64,000 nt of DNA from Callorhinus ursinus (GCF_003265705.1 NW_020312827.1:21023270-21087269), one strand, 5' to 3'. Positions 47,917-59,050 are shown, counted from the first letter of the stretch. Notes: generated by a model not told the origin, from the sequence alone. Translations and numbers: made by a program.

Positions 47917-48309
47917 TTCTTTTTTTTTTTTATTTTTAAAATTTTTTTATTATTGTTAATCACCATACATTACATCATTAGTTTTTGATGCAGTGTTCCA
48001 TGATTCATTATTTGCATACAACACCCAGTGCTCCACGCAGAACGTGCCCTCCTCAACACCCATCACCAGGCCAACCCATCCTCCCATCCCCCTCCCCTCT
48101 AGAACCCCCAGTTTGTTCCTCAGAGTCCGTCTTCTCTCATGGTTCATCTCCCCCTCCGATTTCCCCCTTTGTTCTTCCCCTCTTGCTATCTTCTTTTTCT
48201 TCTTCTTCTTTTTTTTTTTAACATATAATGTGTTACTTGTTTCAGAGGTGCAGATCTGTGATTCAGCAGTCTTACACAATTCACAGCGCTCACCATAGCA
48301 CATACCCTA
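47917..48309 (-). mobile_element. 5'-truncated carnivore L1 3' UTR, antisense
   Basis: GTTAATCACCATACATTACA, CAGTGCTCCACGCAGAACGT, CCCTCCCCTCTAGAACCCCC, TCTTCTTTTTCTTCTTC, TGTGATTCAGCAGTCTTACA and TCACAGCGCTCACCATAGCA are the L1 3' UTR in antisense. It reaches further 5' than the other copies. Overlapping open frames are artefacts of the C-rich 3' UTR. Confidence 0.9.
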
Positions 48310-48962
48310 ACTGCCTCTCTGCTTGTAAATAAACTGCACTCGTACCTTTCTGTTTTGAGTTGTGGCTTACATAACTTGCTATGTAGTCTGCTAGGTAGGT
48401 GAAGATGTCAGGCATCATAGATGCTTAAACATTTTGACAATTAGTGCTGAAAATACACCATAACACCTATTTTACAAAACCTTTAAAAATGTTCACTGGC
48501 TTTGTTCTGCAACCATTCTTACAATGGAATTAATGTTGGCAGAGTTCAGACCTTTTTTTTCCCCCGAGCTCTGACTTGTGATTTCTGATCTCATCTTTTG
48601 AAGTAAGAGATTACTGTGTTCAGGTTGTCATTGTGACTTTAACTGAGTCTTTTTGAGACTCCTATTTTGTTTAATGGTTACGGGGGACATATCTGAAATG
48701 TGCTAGGCAATTTGCTAGTCTTTAGAAATACAGATGAATAACATAGTCCCTGACCTCAAGGAGTTTATAGTTTATTCAACAGCATTTATTTCTTATTTTG
48801 AACAGTACTTTGATATTAAAATATGCTAAGTTGTGATCTTTTCACTTGAGTTTATCAATCAGTAGACCATATTCATATAAAAGAGAAGGAGTGAAAAGTA
48901 TAAAAACAGTTATGGGGGTGCTTGGGTTAATAGTAGAGTGGACGGAGTTCACAATAAAGGAT

Positions 48963-48990
48963 TGTGTGTGTGTGTGTGTGTGTATGTGTG
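48963..48990 (+). repeat. (TG)n microsatellite
   Basis: About 13 TG units, interrupted by one TATG near its end. Confidence 0.93.
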
Positions 48991-49257
48991 TCAAATTATT
49001 TGTCCCAGTAGACACAGAGAAGGGGAAAAGACATTCTTTGTGGAAGGAATGGGAGGAGTAAAGAAATAGAGCAAGAGACTATTCCACTGTGCTTGGCATA
49101 ACAAGGAGGTTAACTTGGCTTCAACTTGTATTGACAGTAGCCCATTAGAAGTAATATTTTTCCCTAGAAAAATAATTTGAAATAATTAGTAAGTTCAGTT
49201 ATTCTTTTCCTGCATTTAAAACTGATAAAATTGTCATTTTTGACGATATGTATTTAG

Positions 49258-49378
49258 GTAGAAGAGCTCCGTACACAACTTATGAAAGCAGAAGGTGATC
49301 GAAAGGGTTTACAACATCAAGTATCTCAGATGTCCAAGCAACAGGATGAACAAGGAGATGACTGGAGGTTTAGGAGAG
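49258..49378 (+). CDS. CEP128: CEP128 coding exon (121 nt)
   Basis: The acceptor is TGTATTTAG and the donor is G|GTATAA. The exon starts VEELRTQLMKAEGDRKGLQ, continues HQVSQMSKQQDEQGDDWRFRR and ends with the first base of a Gly codon (phase 1). It is the most conserved part of the coiled coil visible here. From memory the human protein may carry a few extra residues between KQQ and DEQ; that difference is listed as a finding and is not verified. Confidence 0.95.
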
Positions 49379-50596
49379 GTATAATTCTGATTTGTAAATA
49401 TGTGGGGTTTTTTTGATCTTTCTTAAATAGTTCCCATTTTCAGAATTGCATTTCATACACTGTGCTCTCGTCATCTTATTTCTTGATCTACTACAAGGTT
49501 TTTCAATAAGCTAATCCTAACTTAGCATCAGTATTTTATCAGACTTTATTTTTTAGTTTTGTGTTTACAGCAATATTGAGCAGAAGGTACAGAGATTATT
49601 CTGTATGCCCCCTGTTCCCACACATGCATAGCCTCCCCCATGATCAACTTCCCCACACTGGAAATGTGTTTGTTATAACTGACATACCTACGTTGACACA
49701 TCGTTGTCATTTTAAGTCCATGGTTTGCATTAGGATTCACTCTTAGTGTTGTGTATTCTATGGGATTAGACAATGTATAAGTGACATTTAGGCACCATTA
49801 CAGTATCATAGAGTAATTTCCCTGTCTTAAAAATCCCTTGTGCTCCATCTTTTCATCCCCCTCTCTGCTCTAACCACTGGCAACCGAAATTTACTGTCCC
49901 TATATTTTACCTTTTCCAGAATCTAATATAGTTTAATCATACAGCGTTTCACATTAGCTTCTTTCATTTAGTAATATACCTTTAAGTTTCCTCCATGTCT
50001 TTTCATGGCTTGGTAGTGCTCTCTCTCGCTCACTCGCTCTTTTTTTGTTTTTTTTTTTTTTAGCATTGTCTGAATGTACCACAGTTTATTTATCTATTCC
50101 CCTACTGAAGGTCATTTGGTTGCTTTCAAATTTAGGCAATTATGAGTAAAGCTGTTATAAACCAAACATCTGTATATAGGTTTTTGTATGGACATAAGTT
50201 TTCATTTACTTTGGGTAAATACCAAAGAATATGAGTGCTGGATTGTATGTTAAGAGTATATTTAGTTTTGTAGGAATCCTCCAAACCGTCTTTGAAAGTG
50301 GCTGTATCATTTCTTCATTCCCACCAGCAATGAATGAGAGTTCCTTTTGTTCCACATTCTTGTCAATATTTGTAGTTGTCAAGTGTTCTGGATTTTGGCT
50401 ATTCTAATAGGTTTGTAATGGTATCTTGTTGTTTTAATTTACATTTTCCTGATAACATATGATGTGGAGCATCTTTTATTATGCATATTTTCCACCTATA
50501 TATATTCTTTGATGAGATATTTATTAAGGTCTTTGGCCCATTTTTTAGGCAGGTTGGTTGGCTTCTTGTTGAAGTTTGAGTCCTCTTCATATTTTA

Positions 50597-50793
50597 TTTT
50601 ATTTTTTATTTTTAAAGATTATTTATCTGACAGAGACACAGCAAGAGAGAGAACACAAACAGGGGGAATGGGAATGGGAGAAGCAGGCTTCCCTTGGAGC
50701 AGGGAGCCCGACAAGGGGCTCGATCCCAGGACCCTAGGATCATGACCTGAGCCAAAGGCAGAGGCTTAACGACTGAGCCACCCAGGCACCCCT
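50597..50793 (-). mobile_element. Can-SINE, antisense
   Basis: TTTTTAAAGATTATTTATCT, GAGAAGCAGGCTTCCCTTGG, GGCTCGATCCCAGGACCCTA and CGACTGAGCCACCCAGGCAC. The repeat CTCTTCATATTTTA (50583-50596) and CTCTTGATATTTTA (50794-50807) differs at one base. Confidence 0.94.
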
Positions 50794-51169
50794 CTCTTGA
50801 TATTTTAGATAACAATCCTTTATCACCTATGTCTTTGCAAATAATTTCTCTGTCTGTAGCTTGTCTTTTCATTCTCTGGACAGTGTCTTTTGCAGAACTG
50901 AAAAGTTTTAATTTTAATGAAGTCCAGCTTATCAGTTCTTTGATGGATCATGATTCTGCTCTTCTATCTAAAAAGTCATCATCAAACCCAAGGTCATCCA
51001 CAATTTCTCCTATCTTCTAAATTTTTGTAATTTTGTGTTTTATATTTGGGTCTGTGATCCATTTTGAATTAACTCCTGTAAAAGGAATTCTTATTTCCAT
51101 GCCTAAAAATCTGTATCTAGATTCATTTTTTTGCATGTGGGTGTCCAGTTGTTCAGCACTACACTATTT

Positions 51170-51356
51170 TTTTTTTTTTAATTTTATTTATTTGACAGAG
51201 ACACAGCGAGAGAGGGAACACAAGCAGGGGCAGAGGGAGAAGGAGAAGCAGGCTTCCCGCTGAGCAGGGAGCTGGACGCGGGGCTCGATCCCAGGACCCC
51301 GGGATCATGACCCGAGCCGAAGGCAGACGCCCAACGACTGAACCACCCAGGCGCCC
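51170..51356 (-). mobile_element. Young Can-SINE, antisense
   Basis: Poly(T), ATTTTATTTATTTGACAGAG, GCAGGCTTCCCGCTGAGCAG, GGACGCGGGGCTCGATCCCA, CCGAAGGCAGACGCCCAACG and head ACCACCCAGGCGCC. A perfect 16-bp direct repeat CAGCACTACACTATTT lies at 51154-51169 and 51357-51372. It retains more CpGs than any other SINE here, which suggests recent insertion. Confidence 0.96.
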
Positions 51357-51960
51357 CAGCACTACACTATTTGTTGAAAACCACCTTTTCTCCACTGTAT
51401 TGTCTTTGCTGCTTTGTCAGAGATCAGTTGACTATTTTGACGTGGGTTTATTTCTGGGCCTCTGTTCTGTTTCATTGATGGATTTATCTTTTTTTTTTGC
51501 TAGTACCATACTCTTGATTATTGTAGCTTTATGGTGTGTCTTTGAAGTTGGATAGTGTTAGTCTTCCAGCTTTGTTCTTCTCCTTCAATATTGCACTAGC
51601 TGTTCTGGATCCTTTGCCTCTCCATATATTTTTAGGATTAGTTTGTTGATATTTACAAAATAACTTGCTGGGATTTTGATTGGGATTGCATTGAATATGT
51701 AGATCAGGTTGGGAAGAACTGACATTTGGCAGTATTGCATCTTCCTACCCATGAATATGAACTTTCTCTCCATTTATTTCATTCAACTATGATTTCTTTC
51801 ATCAGAGTTTTGTAGTTTTCCTCATATAGATTTTGTTAGATTTATATTTAAGTATTTGGATGCAAATTTAAATGGTATTATGTTTTTAATTTCAAATTTC
51901 ACTTGTTCGTTGCTGATATTAGCATCTAATTTTAATCTCTCCTCTGCTTTATTTTTAAAC

Positions 51961-53100
51961 CCATTTCAGACATGCTTATCTCATGGGGCTTTCTCCTAGA
52001 AAGAGCCAACAAAGCTAGTAGTGGAATTTTTTCCAGCTTCTTATTTCCATGCCTAAATGTGTATGTGTACTTGTCCTTGTACTTAAATTGGAAATACCCC
52101 TATGTTTTCATTTTCTTTTATCCCAATTTGAAAATATGTACAAACAATTAAAATTGAGATCCTATCTTTTTTGTGATTGAGATCCGTGACAAAAAATCAT
52201 TTGGCAGAAGTGGTCATGAACCATATGACTGGCTTTTTGTATGTAGATTAGGAATACTTTGTGTCTGAGAAATGTTAGAATACCTTTTTTAGTGGTGGTG
52301 TTGATTTAGGTTGTGGAATTTAATGAGTCTGGATGTATTTCTTTTTGGAAGTTTACTTGTAACAGAAATGGTAATATTGAAATTATATAATGGTTTCTAA
52401 TAGACTAATCCAGATTGTTCAGCTTGTAAATTATTTCAGTAATGAGGCTTCCTACTCAAATGCCTAAATTATTGGAGAAACTCTTGTAAGCATTTGGTGT
52501 ACTATCAAATTCAGGGAAGATAAATATTTTCCCAGATTCCCCACACATAACTCAGTATGTTGCCTAAGTTAGAATTTCCACATTGCCAGAAAATCTTCAC
52601 TAGGCAAATTCTGACATACCTATCCTAACATAGTTGCATGCCATTAAGTTCACTTCAGTTTCATGTGATGTTATAATTGAAATATATTTTGACATCAAAT
52701 ATTTTAAAATTTATTTTTAAAAGTAAAATCCTAAGGGTTTTGATTATTCATCAAATTTTCATAAAGATGCACATAAGAACTCTTATTTTGTTTGGAAAAA
52801 GACTGTGGTACATTTGTTACATGTTTTCTCACCTTATAAAAAATCTAGTTATTCTTGGTGTAAGTCTTTGAGGACTAGAAGAATGTCACTTTCCTTAACT
52901 ACTTACCAGGTTTAAAAAAAATCTGAAAGTTCTCATATCAGTATCATAGTGAACTTCTTCACCTTCTCTTAATGGTTCTAAAATTTTCATCTTTATAGAA
53001 TAATTGTATTTTTTTTTTTAAATCTGCCTAAGAAATCACACTCATAGTCACACACTGTTGCTGTTTGTTCCTCCATCCATTGCAAAATAACGTCCACATC
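51961..53100. other. Intron sequence without recognised gene
   Basis: AT-rich sequence in which I see no transposon, RNA gene or coding exon. Confidence 0.5.
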
Positions 53101-53112
53101 TGCTTTTAATGC

Positions 53113-53289
53113 TGGGGCGCCTGGGTGGCTCAGTCGGTTAAGCATCTGCCTTTGGCTTAGGTCATGATCTCAAGGTCCTGGGATCCAGCCCCACATCTGG
53201 CTCCCTGCTCCACAGGGAGTCTGCTTCTCCCTCTGCCACTCCCTCTGCTTGTGCTCTCTCTCCGTCAAATAAATAAATCTTTAAAAACA
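53113..53289 (+). mobile_element. Can-SINE, sense
   Basis: Head GGGGCGCCTGGGTGGCTCAG, then TTAGGTCATGATCTCAAGGT, CACAGGGAGTCTGCTTCTCC and tail TCAAATAAATAAATCTTTAA. No clear target duplication was found. Confidence 0.94.
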
Positions 53290-54057
53290 TAAAAAATGAA
53301 ATTGACTTTGCTTTACTTTACTAGTGGTCTTCTCAGTCAAATTCAGAGGAATCATGGTATTACTTTTCTTACCTGACCCCTGTTTTTCCCTCTTCCTTCT
53401 TGGAACTCTTCACTGACTTCAGTGTTTCTACTCTTTCCTGGTTCTTCTGAGTTCCTTGTTTTCATTCTTTTCATTTGAATCTTTTCCCTTTGTTCACAGC
53501 TTGTCTTTTAAATGCTGGGTGTTGTCTAGAATCCTCTTTATGGGGTTTCTCACTTAATGGTTCTCCCTAGAGGTTGTTATTTAAATCTTATGCTTTAGCT
53601 ATCACCTGTAATGATGATCCCTAAGTCTTAAGTCCACTAATCTTCAGTCCCCCAGTTGGAGCCTCTCCTTGGACATCTTCATGTGCTGTTCCACAGAATG
53701 CCCCAGTCAACAGATTTACAGCTGAGTTCATCCTTTCCTCAAAACCTGTTTTTATTTCCTGTTTCAATTGATGCCACCATCTTTTATCCAAATAGCCAAG
53801 GCTAAAATACAAAGAACATCTGAAATTATTCCTTCTCTTCTCCATCTGCTTTGTCCCTGTCTATTTATAGATCTTGGTATTTCTTGAATTTGGCCCATCT
53901 TCTTTATTCTCACTATCCCAGTTTTGGCATGCTTTGTCTCATTTGTATTACCCTCTTAACTTATTCTGTTCCTCTGTGATCTGTCTTCTATACTGCTGCT
54001 ACTAAAGGGATGCTTTCTAAGCCACAAACCATTCATGTTACTCTTGCTTGAAAGCTT
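53290..54057 (+). mobile_element. Probable L2 LINE fragment, sense
   Basis: The arrangement CTAAGTCTTAAGTCCACTAA, GGAGCCTCTCCTTGGACATC, CTTCTATACTGCTGCTACTA and AAGGGATGCTTTCTAAGCC matches the L2 ORF 3' part on the + strand in a very decayed form. Confidence 0.55.
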
Positions 54058-54297
54058 TTGTTATATGTTATTGAGTTCTTACTACACATGAGGCATTTTG
54101 CTACACATTTTATGTTATCTCCTTTAGTTCTTAGAACTATGCTGTAAGAAGGGTACTAGTCTTACTTCCATTTGAATAAGGAAAAAAAAAAGACTGAAGA
54201 ATAAAGAAATTGCCTAAGGTCATATTTGTGGGAAGTAACAGACCTGAATCTCTTTCTCCCCAAACCTGAGCTCTTAACTGCTATGCTGTACTGTTTG
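54058..54297 (-). repeat. MIR SINE, antisense
   Basis: TATTGAGTTCTTACTACACA, GAACTATGCTGTAAGAAGGG, GAATAAAGAAATTGCCTAAGG and TGAGCTCTTAACTGCTATGC follow the reverse-complement MIR consensus almost over its full length. Confidence 0.82.
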
Positions 54298-54419
54298 TAG
54301 CAAGTGGCAGGTGTTCTTCAAAGTGGAACATGTGAGGCAATCCCCTGGGTGTGAGAGGAGACTGTTCATAACATGATTTGCATTTTATACCTTATGTTTT
54401 AAGTATTTTAATTTTGCTA

Positions 54420-54790
54420 AACATTTTGTTATATATGTATGTATGTGTACCTAGGTATATATTTATATATCCGTATTATTTTATATGTGTCTAGATTATG
54501 AAACTTATCAAATTGTTTCCACATTAAATATATGTTTCACAAATTATGTATTTGTATTTATACATGTATTCATATGTATTAATATCTCCATATTTTATAT
54601 AATATATATTCCTATTACTTTGTATATACACTAATATATATATCCTGAAATGTATGCCTTATATATTAAGGTAGACCCTCTAGAGATAGGTTATTCGCAC
54701 ACATACGCATATTTATACCTATCTAAATATAAAATTTAAAATATATATTTGTAAAATGAATACATACTTTTACACATAAATATGCATATT
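54420..54790. repeat. AT-rich low-complexity tract
   Basis: A run of TATATA, TATGTATG and TTTATAT words with few C or G bases. No single period dominates. Confidence 0.8.
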
Positions 54791-54807
54791 TTCAGGTTGG
54801 AAACCTA

Positions 54808-55011
54808 GCAGGGCTGGGCAAAGTATGGCCCAAGGGGCAAATCCAAACTTCTGTAAATAAGTTTTACTGGAATATAGCTATTCCCATTCATTTATTCACT
54901 GTCTAGGTTACTTTTGCAATACAGTGGCAGAGTTGAGTAGTTGTGACAGAGATCATAAGCCTAAAATATTTACTCTCTGACCCTTTATAGAAAATGTTTG
55001 CTAATCCTCAT
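54808..55011. mobile_element. hAT-Charlie MITE, same family as at 23496-23699
   Basis: CAGGGCTGGGCAAAGTATGG, CTGTAAATAAGTTTTACTGG, TGGCAGAGTTGAGTAGTTGT and AAAATGTTTGCTAATCCTC match the family of the element at 23496, with the middle better kept. The inverted ends are imperfect. Confidence 0.75.
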
Positions 55012-55019
55012 CTGTAGGA

Positions 55020-56223
55020 TAATTTCTAAGCTCCCTAGCAATGTGTAAACACCCTGCTGACCCTCCCTCTTCCTTCCCTCTTATTGGTAGCCATGTGGAA
55101 GTACTGTGTGCAGCTACCTGAATATTAAATCTAGTATTGTACCTCTGTGCTTTATGTCTCTTCCTTTCTCTGAGTTATCACCCCAACTCCCCATCTCTTT
55201 TGCTTGGTGAGAGTCTATATTCATTCTTTAACTTAGTTTGTGTTTCTTCCCACCTGAGTTTTTCATCAGGATAGAGTTAATCACTCTATCCTTTGTGCTA
55301 TTTCTGTATGATAACTGTATCTGTAAAATATCTGTATAGTGTCTGTCATTGCCTTCATCATGCTATTAAAATGCCTGTGTATCTTCTTCCATCCATGTAC
55401 ATCCAAGATGTACAATTTTGAACACTTTGATATCTCTTAAGTTCAGATGTGTCTTATGAATGATGTATAAATTTAATTTGCTAGTATCCTTCCTTTCCTT
55501 TCCTGGAAAGGAAACTACCAGAAAAACAGTTAAATTGGTAATATATGTTCCAATTTTTGGCATCTTAGACTCAAGGAAGTATTTTATATGTCTTGTTTCT
55601 ATTCTTGGAGTTTAAGGTAATTGAGAAAATGTTTTTGTGTTATTTATGTTTGAAGAAGGTGGCATTACAGTGTCCTGTGCATCACAGACCAAGTATGTTG
55701 AATTAAATACTAAATCTGTCTATATTGTTCAGTGATATAATTTCAGGTGGTAGTCTCCAGAATTAGTAAGTTAGTTAGTGATCATACACAGAGATTTAAC
55801 AGTATCATTTGTTTATTTTGCAAGAAAGAATTATTTTGTGTGTCAACTTCAGTAACTTTCAGCTAACGTATAACTCAGTTGAAAATTCTTTCAGTATTTC
55901 TGTGTTAGAGTTTGGAGGTAGAGATGTAAGGAAAGTTAAAAAAATATGTAGGATTTCCCTGAGTTCAGTTGTACTAGAAATCTGATAACATTTCAAGTTT
56001 TAGTATCAAAATGGAATAATATTGGATAACACATCAGTGTATATATTTTAGAATACTGAGTGAGACCTGAAACAATAGTCTGGCAAATTCTGAAAAGTCT
56101 ATTGAGTGTTAATAGTGGGTTATGTTAGCTGGAATATTAGAACATCAAGGCTTTGTTCTATTTGAAAGTACATTCTCCTGTGAATAAAGAACAACTGTCA
56201 AGCCTTACATTTTCTCTTTCAAG
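55020..56223. other. Intron sequence before the last exon
   Basis: The first 350 bp may be a decayed L2 or MIR-like element. The rest shows no transposon, gene or RNA. The open frame at 55366-55563 (minus) has no support. Confidence 0.45.
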
Positions 56224-56375
56224 GGGTTGAGCAGGAAAAAGAGAATCTGGAGAAGCAGATGTCAGATTTGAGGGTGCAGCTGAACTTCAGTGCAATGGCA
56301 TCTGAGTTAGAGGAAGCGAAGCGGTGCATGGAGCGAAAAGACAAGGAGAAAGCACAGTTTGCAGCACATATAGAG
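56224..56375 (+). CDS. CEP128: CEP128 coding exon (152 nt), last exon in window
   Basis: The acceptor TTTCAAG follows a CT-rich tract and the donor is GAG|GTGACT. With the G carried over, the exon reads Gly then VEQEKENLEKQMSDLRVQL, followed by LNFSAMASELEEAKRCMER and a Lys-rich end finishing AHIE. It ends on a codon boundary. I looked for the next conserved peptide (beginning like NLTRELENGEKQ) between 56376 and 64000 and did not find it, so the next exon is beyond the window. Confidence 0.95.
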
Positions 56376-57095
56376 GTGACTTTGCTATTTTTAAGTTGTA
56401 TTCAAAGGACTTTAGTTTTGTTTCAGAGAATTGCTTAATGAAGTTTTAATAGAAATTTTGTAGTATTTTATGAACTCTAGTTTGAGTATACGTAATGTAA
56501 AGTTATGTAGATGACTACTTTAATTATACATAGAAATGTCAATGGATTCATTTCTCTTTCATCTGGACCTTAAAGCCAGGAACCTGTTAAACTTGAAAAC
56601 ATTTTTGTTATAGTGGCAATTGAACCCGCCCTTCAGAGAGATGGGGCCTTTCTTTGAAGGAATGGTGAGTTACCATTTATTTTGGGGTGAAACTGGCAGA
56701 AGGCACAGCAAAAAAAGGTACCATAAAAATTTTTAAATCTCTCACTCCTCTACATGAGGCAGAATTGGGGTAATTATCCAAAAATATTAAAAATCAAAAG
56801 AAAGAACTTCATAAAAAGGAAATGTCTTAATTCTAATATAATTATATAAATTATATCAAACATGGATGACAGATTTGGAAATAGATGTGTATCAGTCCTT
56901 TTCTATATCTGTTTTTATTAGTGAAGTTGTATTCTAATTGTAATAAGGTGCCACATTTGAAGAATTTTCTAAATTATAATGAAAGGTAGAAAATTGGTGT
57001 TAAAGATACCTAACTTTATATAATCCAAAGGAAATATTTAATGTTACTGCAGTCTGAGTTTCTCTTTCATCTTGTCAGTGCATCAGTGGAAAATG

Positions 57096-57401
57096 CAGAG
57101 TCCATTGTCTCTCATGGTTCATCTACCCCTCCGATTTCTCTCCCTTCATTCTTCCCCTCCTGATATTTTCTTTTTTTTTTTTAACATATATTGTATTATT
57201 TGTTTCAGAGGTCCAGATCTGTGATTTAACAAGATTTATATTCTTTTTATAATGTCCTGTTTTCTGCTAGAATTAACTATCTTATGATCTAATTTCTTAA
57301 CATATTAATAACAAATGTTTTAAAGTTGATTTCTGTCAACTCCAGTATCTGAACAGTCTGTATGCCTATTACTATTTCTCACTTATATCTTGTTTTTTAG
57401 T
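57096..57401 (-). mobile_element. Inverted copy of a composite L1 segment (templated-type insertion)
   Basis: This block of about 306 bp is the reverse complement of 62904-63199 at roughly 97-98% identity by eye (seven substitutions, two length changes). It contains the chimeric border between old L1 and young L1 3' UTR, in the form TGATTTAACAAGATTTATA. It is flanked by the perfect direct repeat AGTGCATCAGTGGAAAATG (57077-57095 and 57399-57417). The first three bases AGT of the repeat also match the source. There is no A tail at either end and no L1-endonuclease-like site at the borders. Confidence 0.92.
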
Positions 57402-57999
57402 GCATCAGTGGAAAATGTATTTTAGATTTGGATCAAGATTCAGATTTGTAAAGATAATGAAATATTGACATACTTTTTATAGAGCCCTCTACATGTATAA
57501 TAAATACTTATCAGAAATATTATCAGAGCAATTGTAATTGTAGGACTTCTAAAGTTTGCTTCATGGTTATTAATTATTTTAGCCCTTGATCCTGCTGACG
57601 AAAGTGCTGAGATATTATTTTGCCAAAGTTAAGTATTAAAAATTAGAAAAAGCTATGTTAATAAATATCAAAGTAGAAAATCACTTTGCTAAGCTGTTTA
57701 TAACCACATATTGGTCTGTCCTCTCTCTTCCTTTCCATTGTTTCACTTCATTTAACACTTGCAGAATCAATCAATGAAAAAAAAACCTCACATTCCTAGG
57801 CATTTAAAAAATTATAATAACCTAATAATGCTCTTGTTCAAAGAGCCTGGCTTTCCCCTTGTCCTAACAATAGTTCTTTTACATTTTCACCTGGGTTAGG
57901 GAAAGAGTTGGCATTCTCTTGGGTTAGTTTGGATTGGTTGTATGGATTTGAATGTGAAAGACAGTTGGACAGAGAAGTTGAACATTTACTCACATATCA

Positions 58000-58110
58000 A
58001 ATACTTAATGACTGTCTATTGCATGCCAGGCATTATTCTAGGTGGTGGTGACATGACAAAGAACAAAAGCCAGGCAGATTTCCCTGTCTCTGTGTGCATG
58101 ACATTCTAAA
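58000..58110 (+). repeat. Fragment of an ancient interspersed repeat
   Basis: TGCATGCCAGGCATTATTCT, AGGTGGTGGTGACATGACAA and CATGACATTCTAA resemble the start of the old repeat also present at 750-1440. Confidence 0.5.
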
Positions 58111-58529
58111 ATTGATGCAGAAAGTTCTTTGAATTTGTCTCAAGTCTAACTCAAATTCCTTTTGGAGGATGAAAGATTTTTTTCCCAGTTGCCATTAAAA
58201 AGGTATTACAAAAAGACATTGTTTATTCTGGAAGAAATTCCCATTAACCATTTTTATTTCCCCCCCAACTTTATTTTTAACAATAAAATAATTAATTAAA
58301 TTTTATGTCCATTGTTTTAGATTTTGTGACACTTTTGATTATGGCTTACTTTCATTCCTTGTGAAGGCCCTTTGAATATCTCCAAGCTGTTCTCTAAATG
58401 ACATCTAGCGTAGACTTTGTGATGGTATCGGTCATGGATCACTTGATGTGACTTCCGTTGGGTATTTGATTGAAATTTAATTGAAAAGCATTTAGTTTCT
58501 GCTTTAATTTTCAAAAATATTTGGTGTTG

Positions 58530-58702
58530 GGGTCACCTGGGTAGCTGTCGGTTAAGCGTCGACTCTTGGTTTAGGCTCGGGTCATGATCTCAGGGTCGTG
58601 AGATCAAGCCCTACGTTGGGCTCCATGCTGGGCATGGAGCCTGCTTAAGATTCTCTCCCTCTGCCCTACTTGCACTTGCTCTGTCTCTTTAAAAAAAAAA
58701 AA
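58530..58702 (+). mobile_element. Can-SINE, sense
   Basis: GGTCACCTGGGTAGCTGTCG, GGCTCGGGTCATGATCTCAG, CATGCTGGGCATGGAGCCTG and A-tract end. The direct repeat TTGGTGTTG lies at 58521-58529 and 58703-58711. The tail lacks the usual TAAATAAATAAA. Confidence 0.93.
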
Positions 58703-58945
58703 TTGGTGTTGCCTTAGACATTCTATAATGAAGTTTAATCTTCTTTAGTTGCTTTTTAGAAACCAAATATAAATAAATAAACATGCACAAAATGTGACTA
58801 ATTGGTCAGGCCCTAAAACATTTGCCATAATACTCTTTCTTGTGGTTTGTTCAATCACTAGTCTCTTTCTCTTTAATCTAACTTCCTAACACCTTTCCTA
58901 CAAAACCTTATACCCAGTCTTGTCAACTCATTTTTTCTTCTTTTT

Positions 58946-59050
58946 AAATATGGAAAGCTTCACGAATTTGTGTGTCATCCTTGCGCAGGGGCCATGCTAA
59001 TCTTCTCTGTATCATTCCAATTTTAGTGTATGTGCTGCCGAAGTGAGCAC
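58946..59050 (-). pseudogene. U6 snRNA retropseudogene, full length
   Basis: Read on the minus strand, the element starts GTGCTCACTTCGGCAGCACA, contains AAGATTAGCATGGCCCCTGC and ends TTCCATATTT, which matches U6 snRNA end to end with about five substitutions, most at CpG sites. A short A tract follows. The perfect 17-bp direct repeat TCAACTCATTTTTTCTT flanks it at 58923-58939 and 59051-59067. There is no U6-type promoter (proximal sequence element and TATA box) upstream, so it is an L1-mobilised pseudogene and not an active gene. Confidence 0.96.

Larger units (their letters stand above)
49540..51960 (-). mobile_element. Old L1 3' half, antisense, with two nested SINEs
   Basis: TTGTGTTTACAGCAATATTG, CCTCCCCCATGATCAACTTC, TCTGCTCTAACCACTGGCAA, TTTCTCTGTCTGTAGCTTGT, CATCATCAAACCCAAGGTCA, TCTTGATTATTGTAGCTTTA and GGGATTGCATTGAATATGTA follow antisense L1 from 3' UTR into ORF2. 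Frames are broken throughout. Confidence 0.8.

Noticed and set aside
57096..57401. An ordinary segmental inverted duplication
   Set aside because: Similarity stops sharply at a direct repeat of single-copy sequence on both sides, which marks an insertion and not a duplicated block.
1581..58702. tRNA genes in the GCGCCTGGGTGGCTCAG blocks
   Set aside because: These are the tRNA-derived heads of Can-SINEs. They do not fold into full cloverleafs and carry SINE tails and target repeats.
58946..59050. Functional U6 snRNA gene
   Set aside because: Perfect target repeats and an A tract show it is a retrocopy, and the upstream promoter elements are absent.
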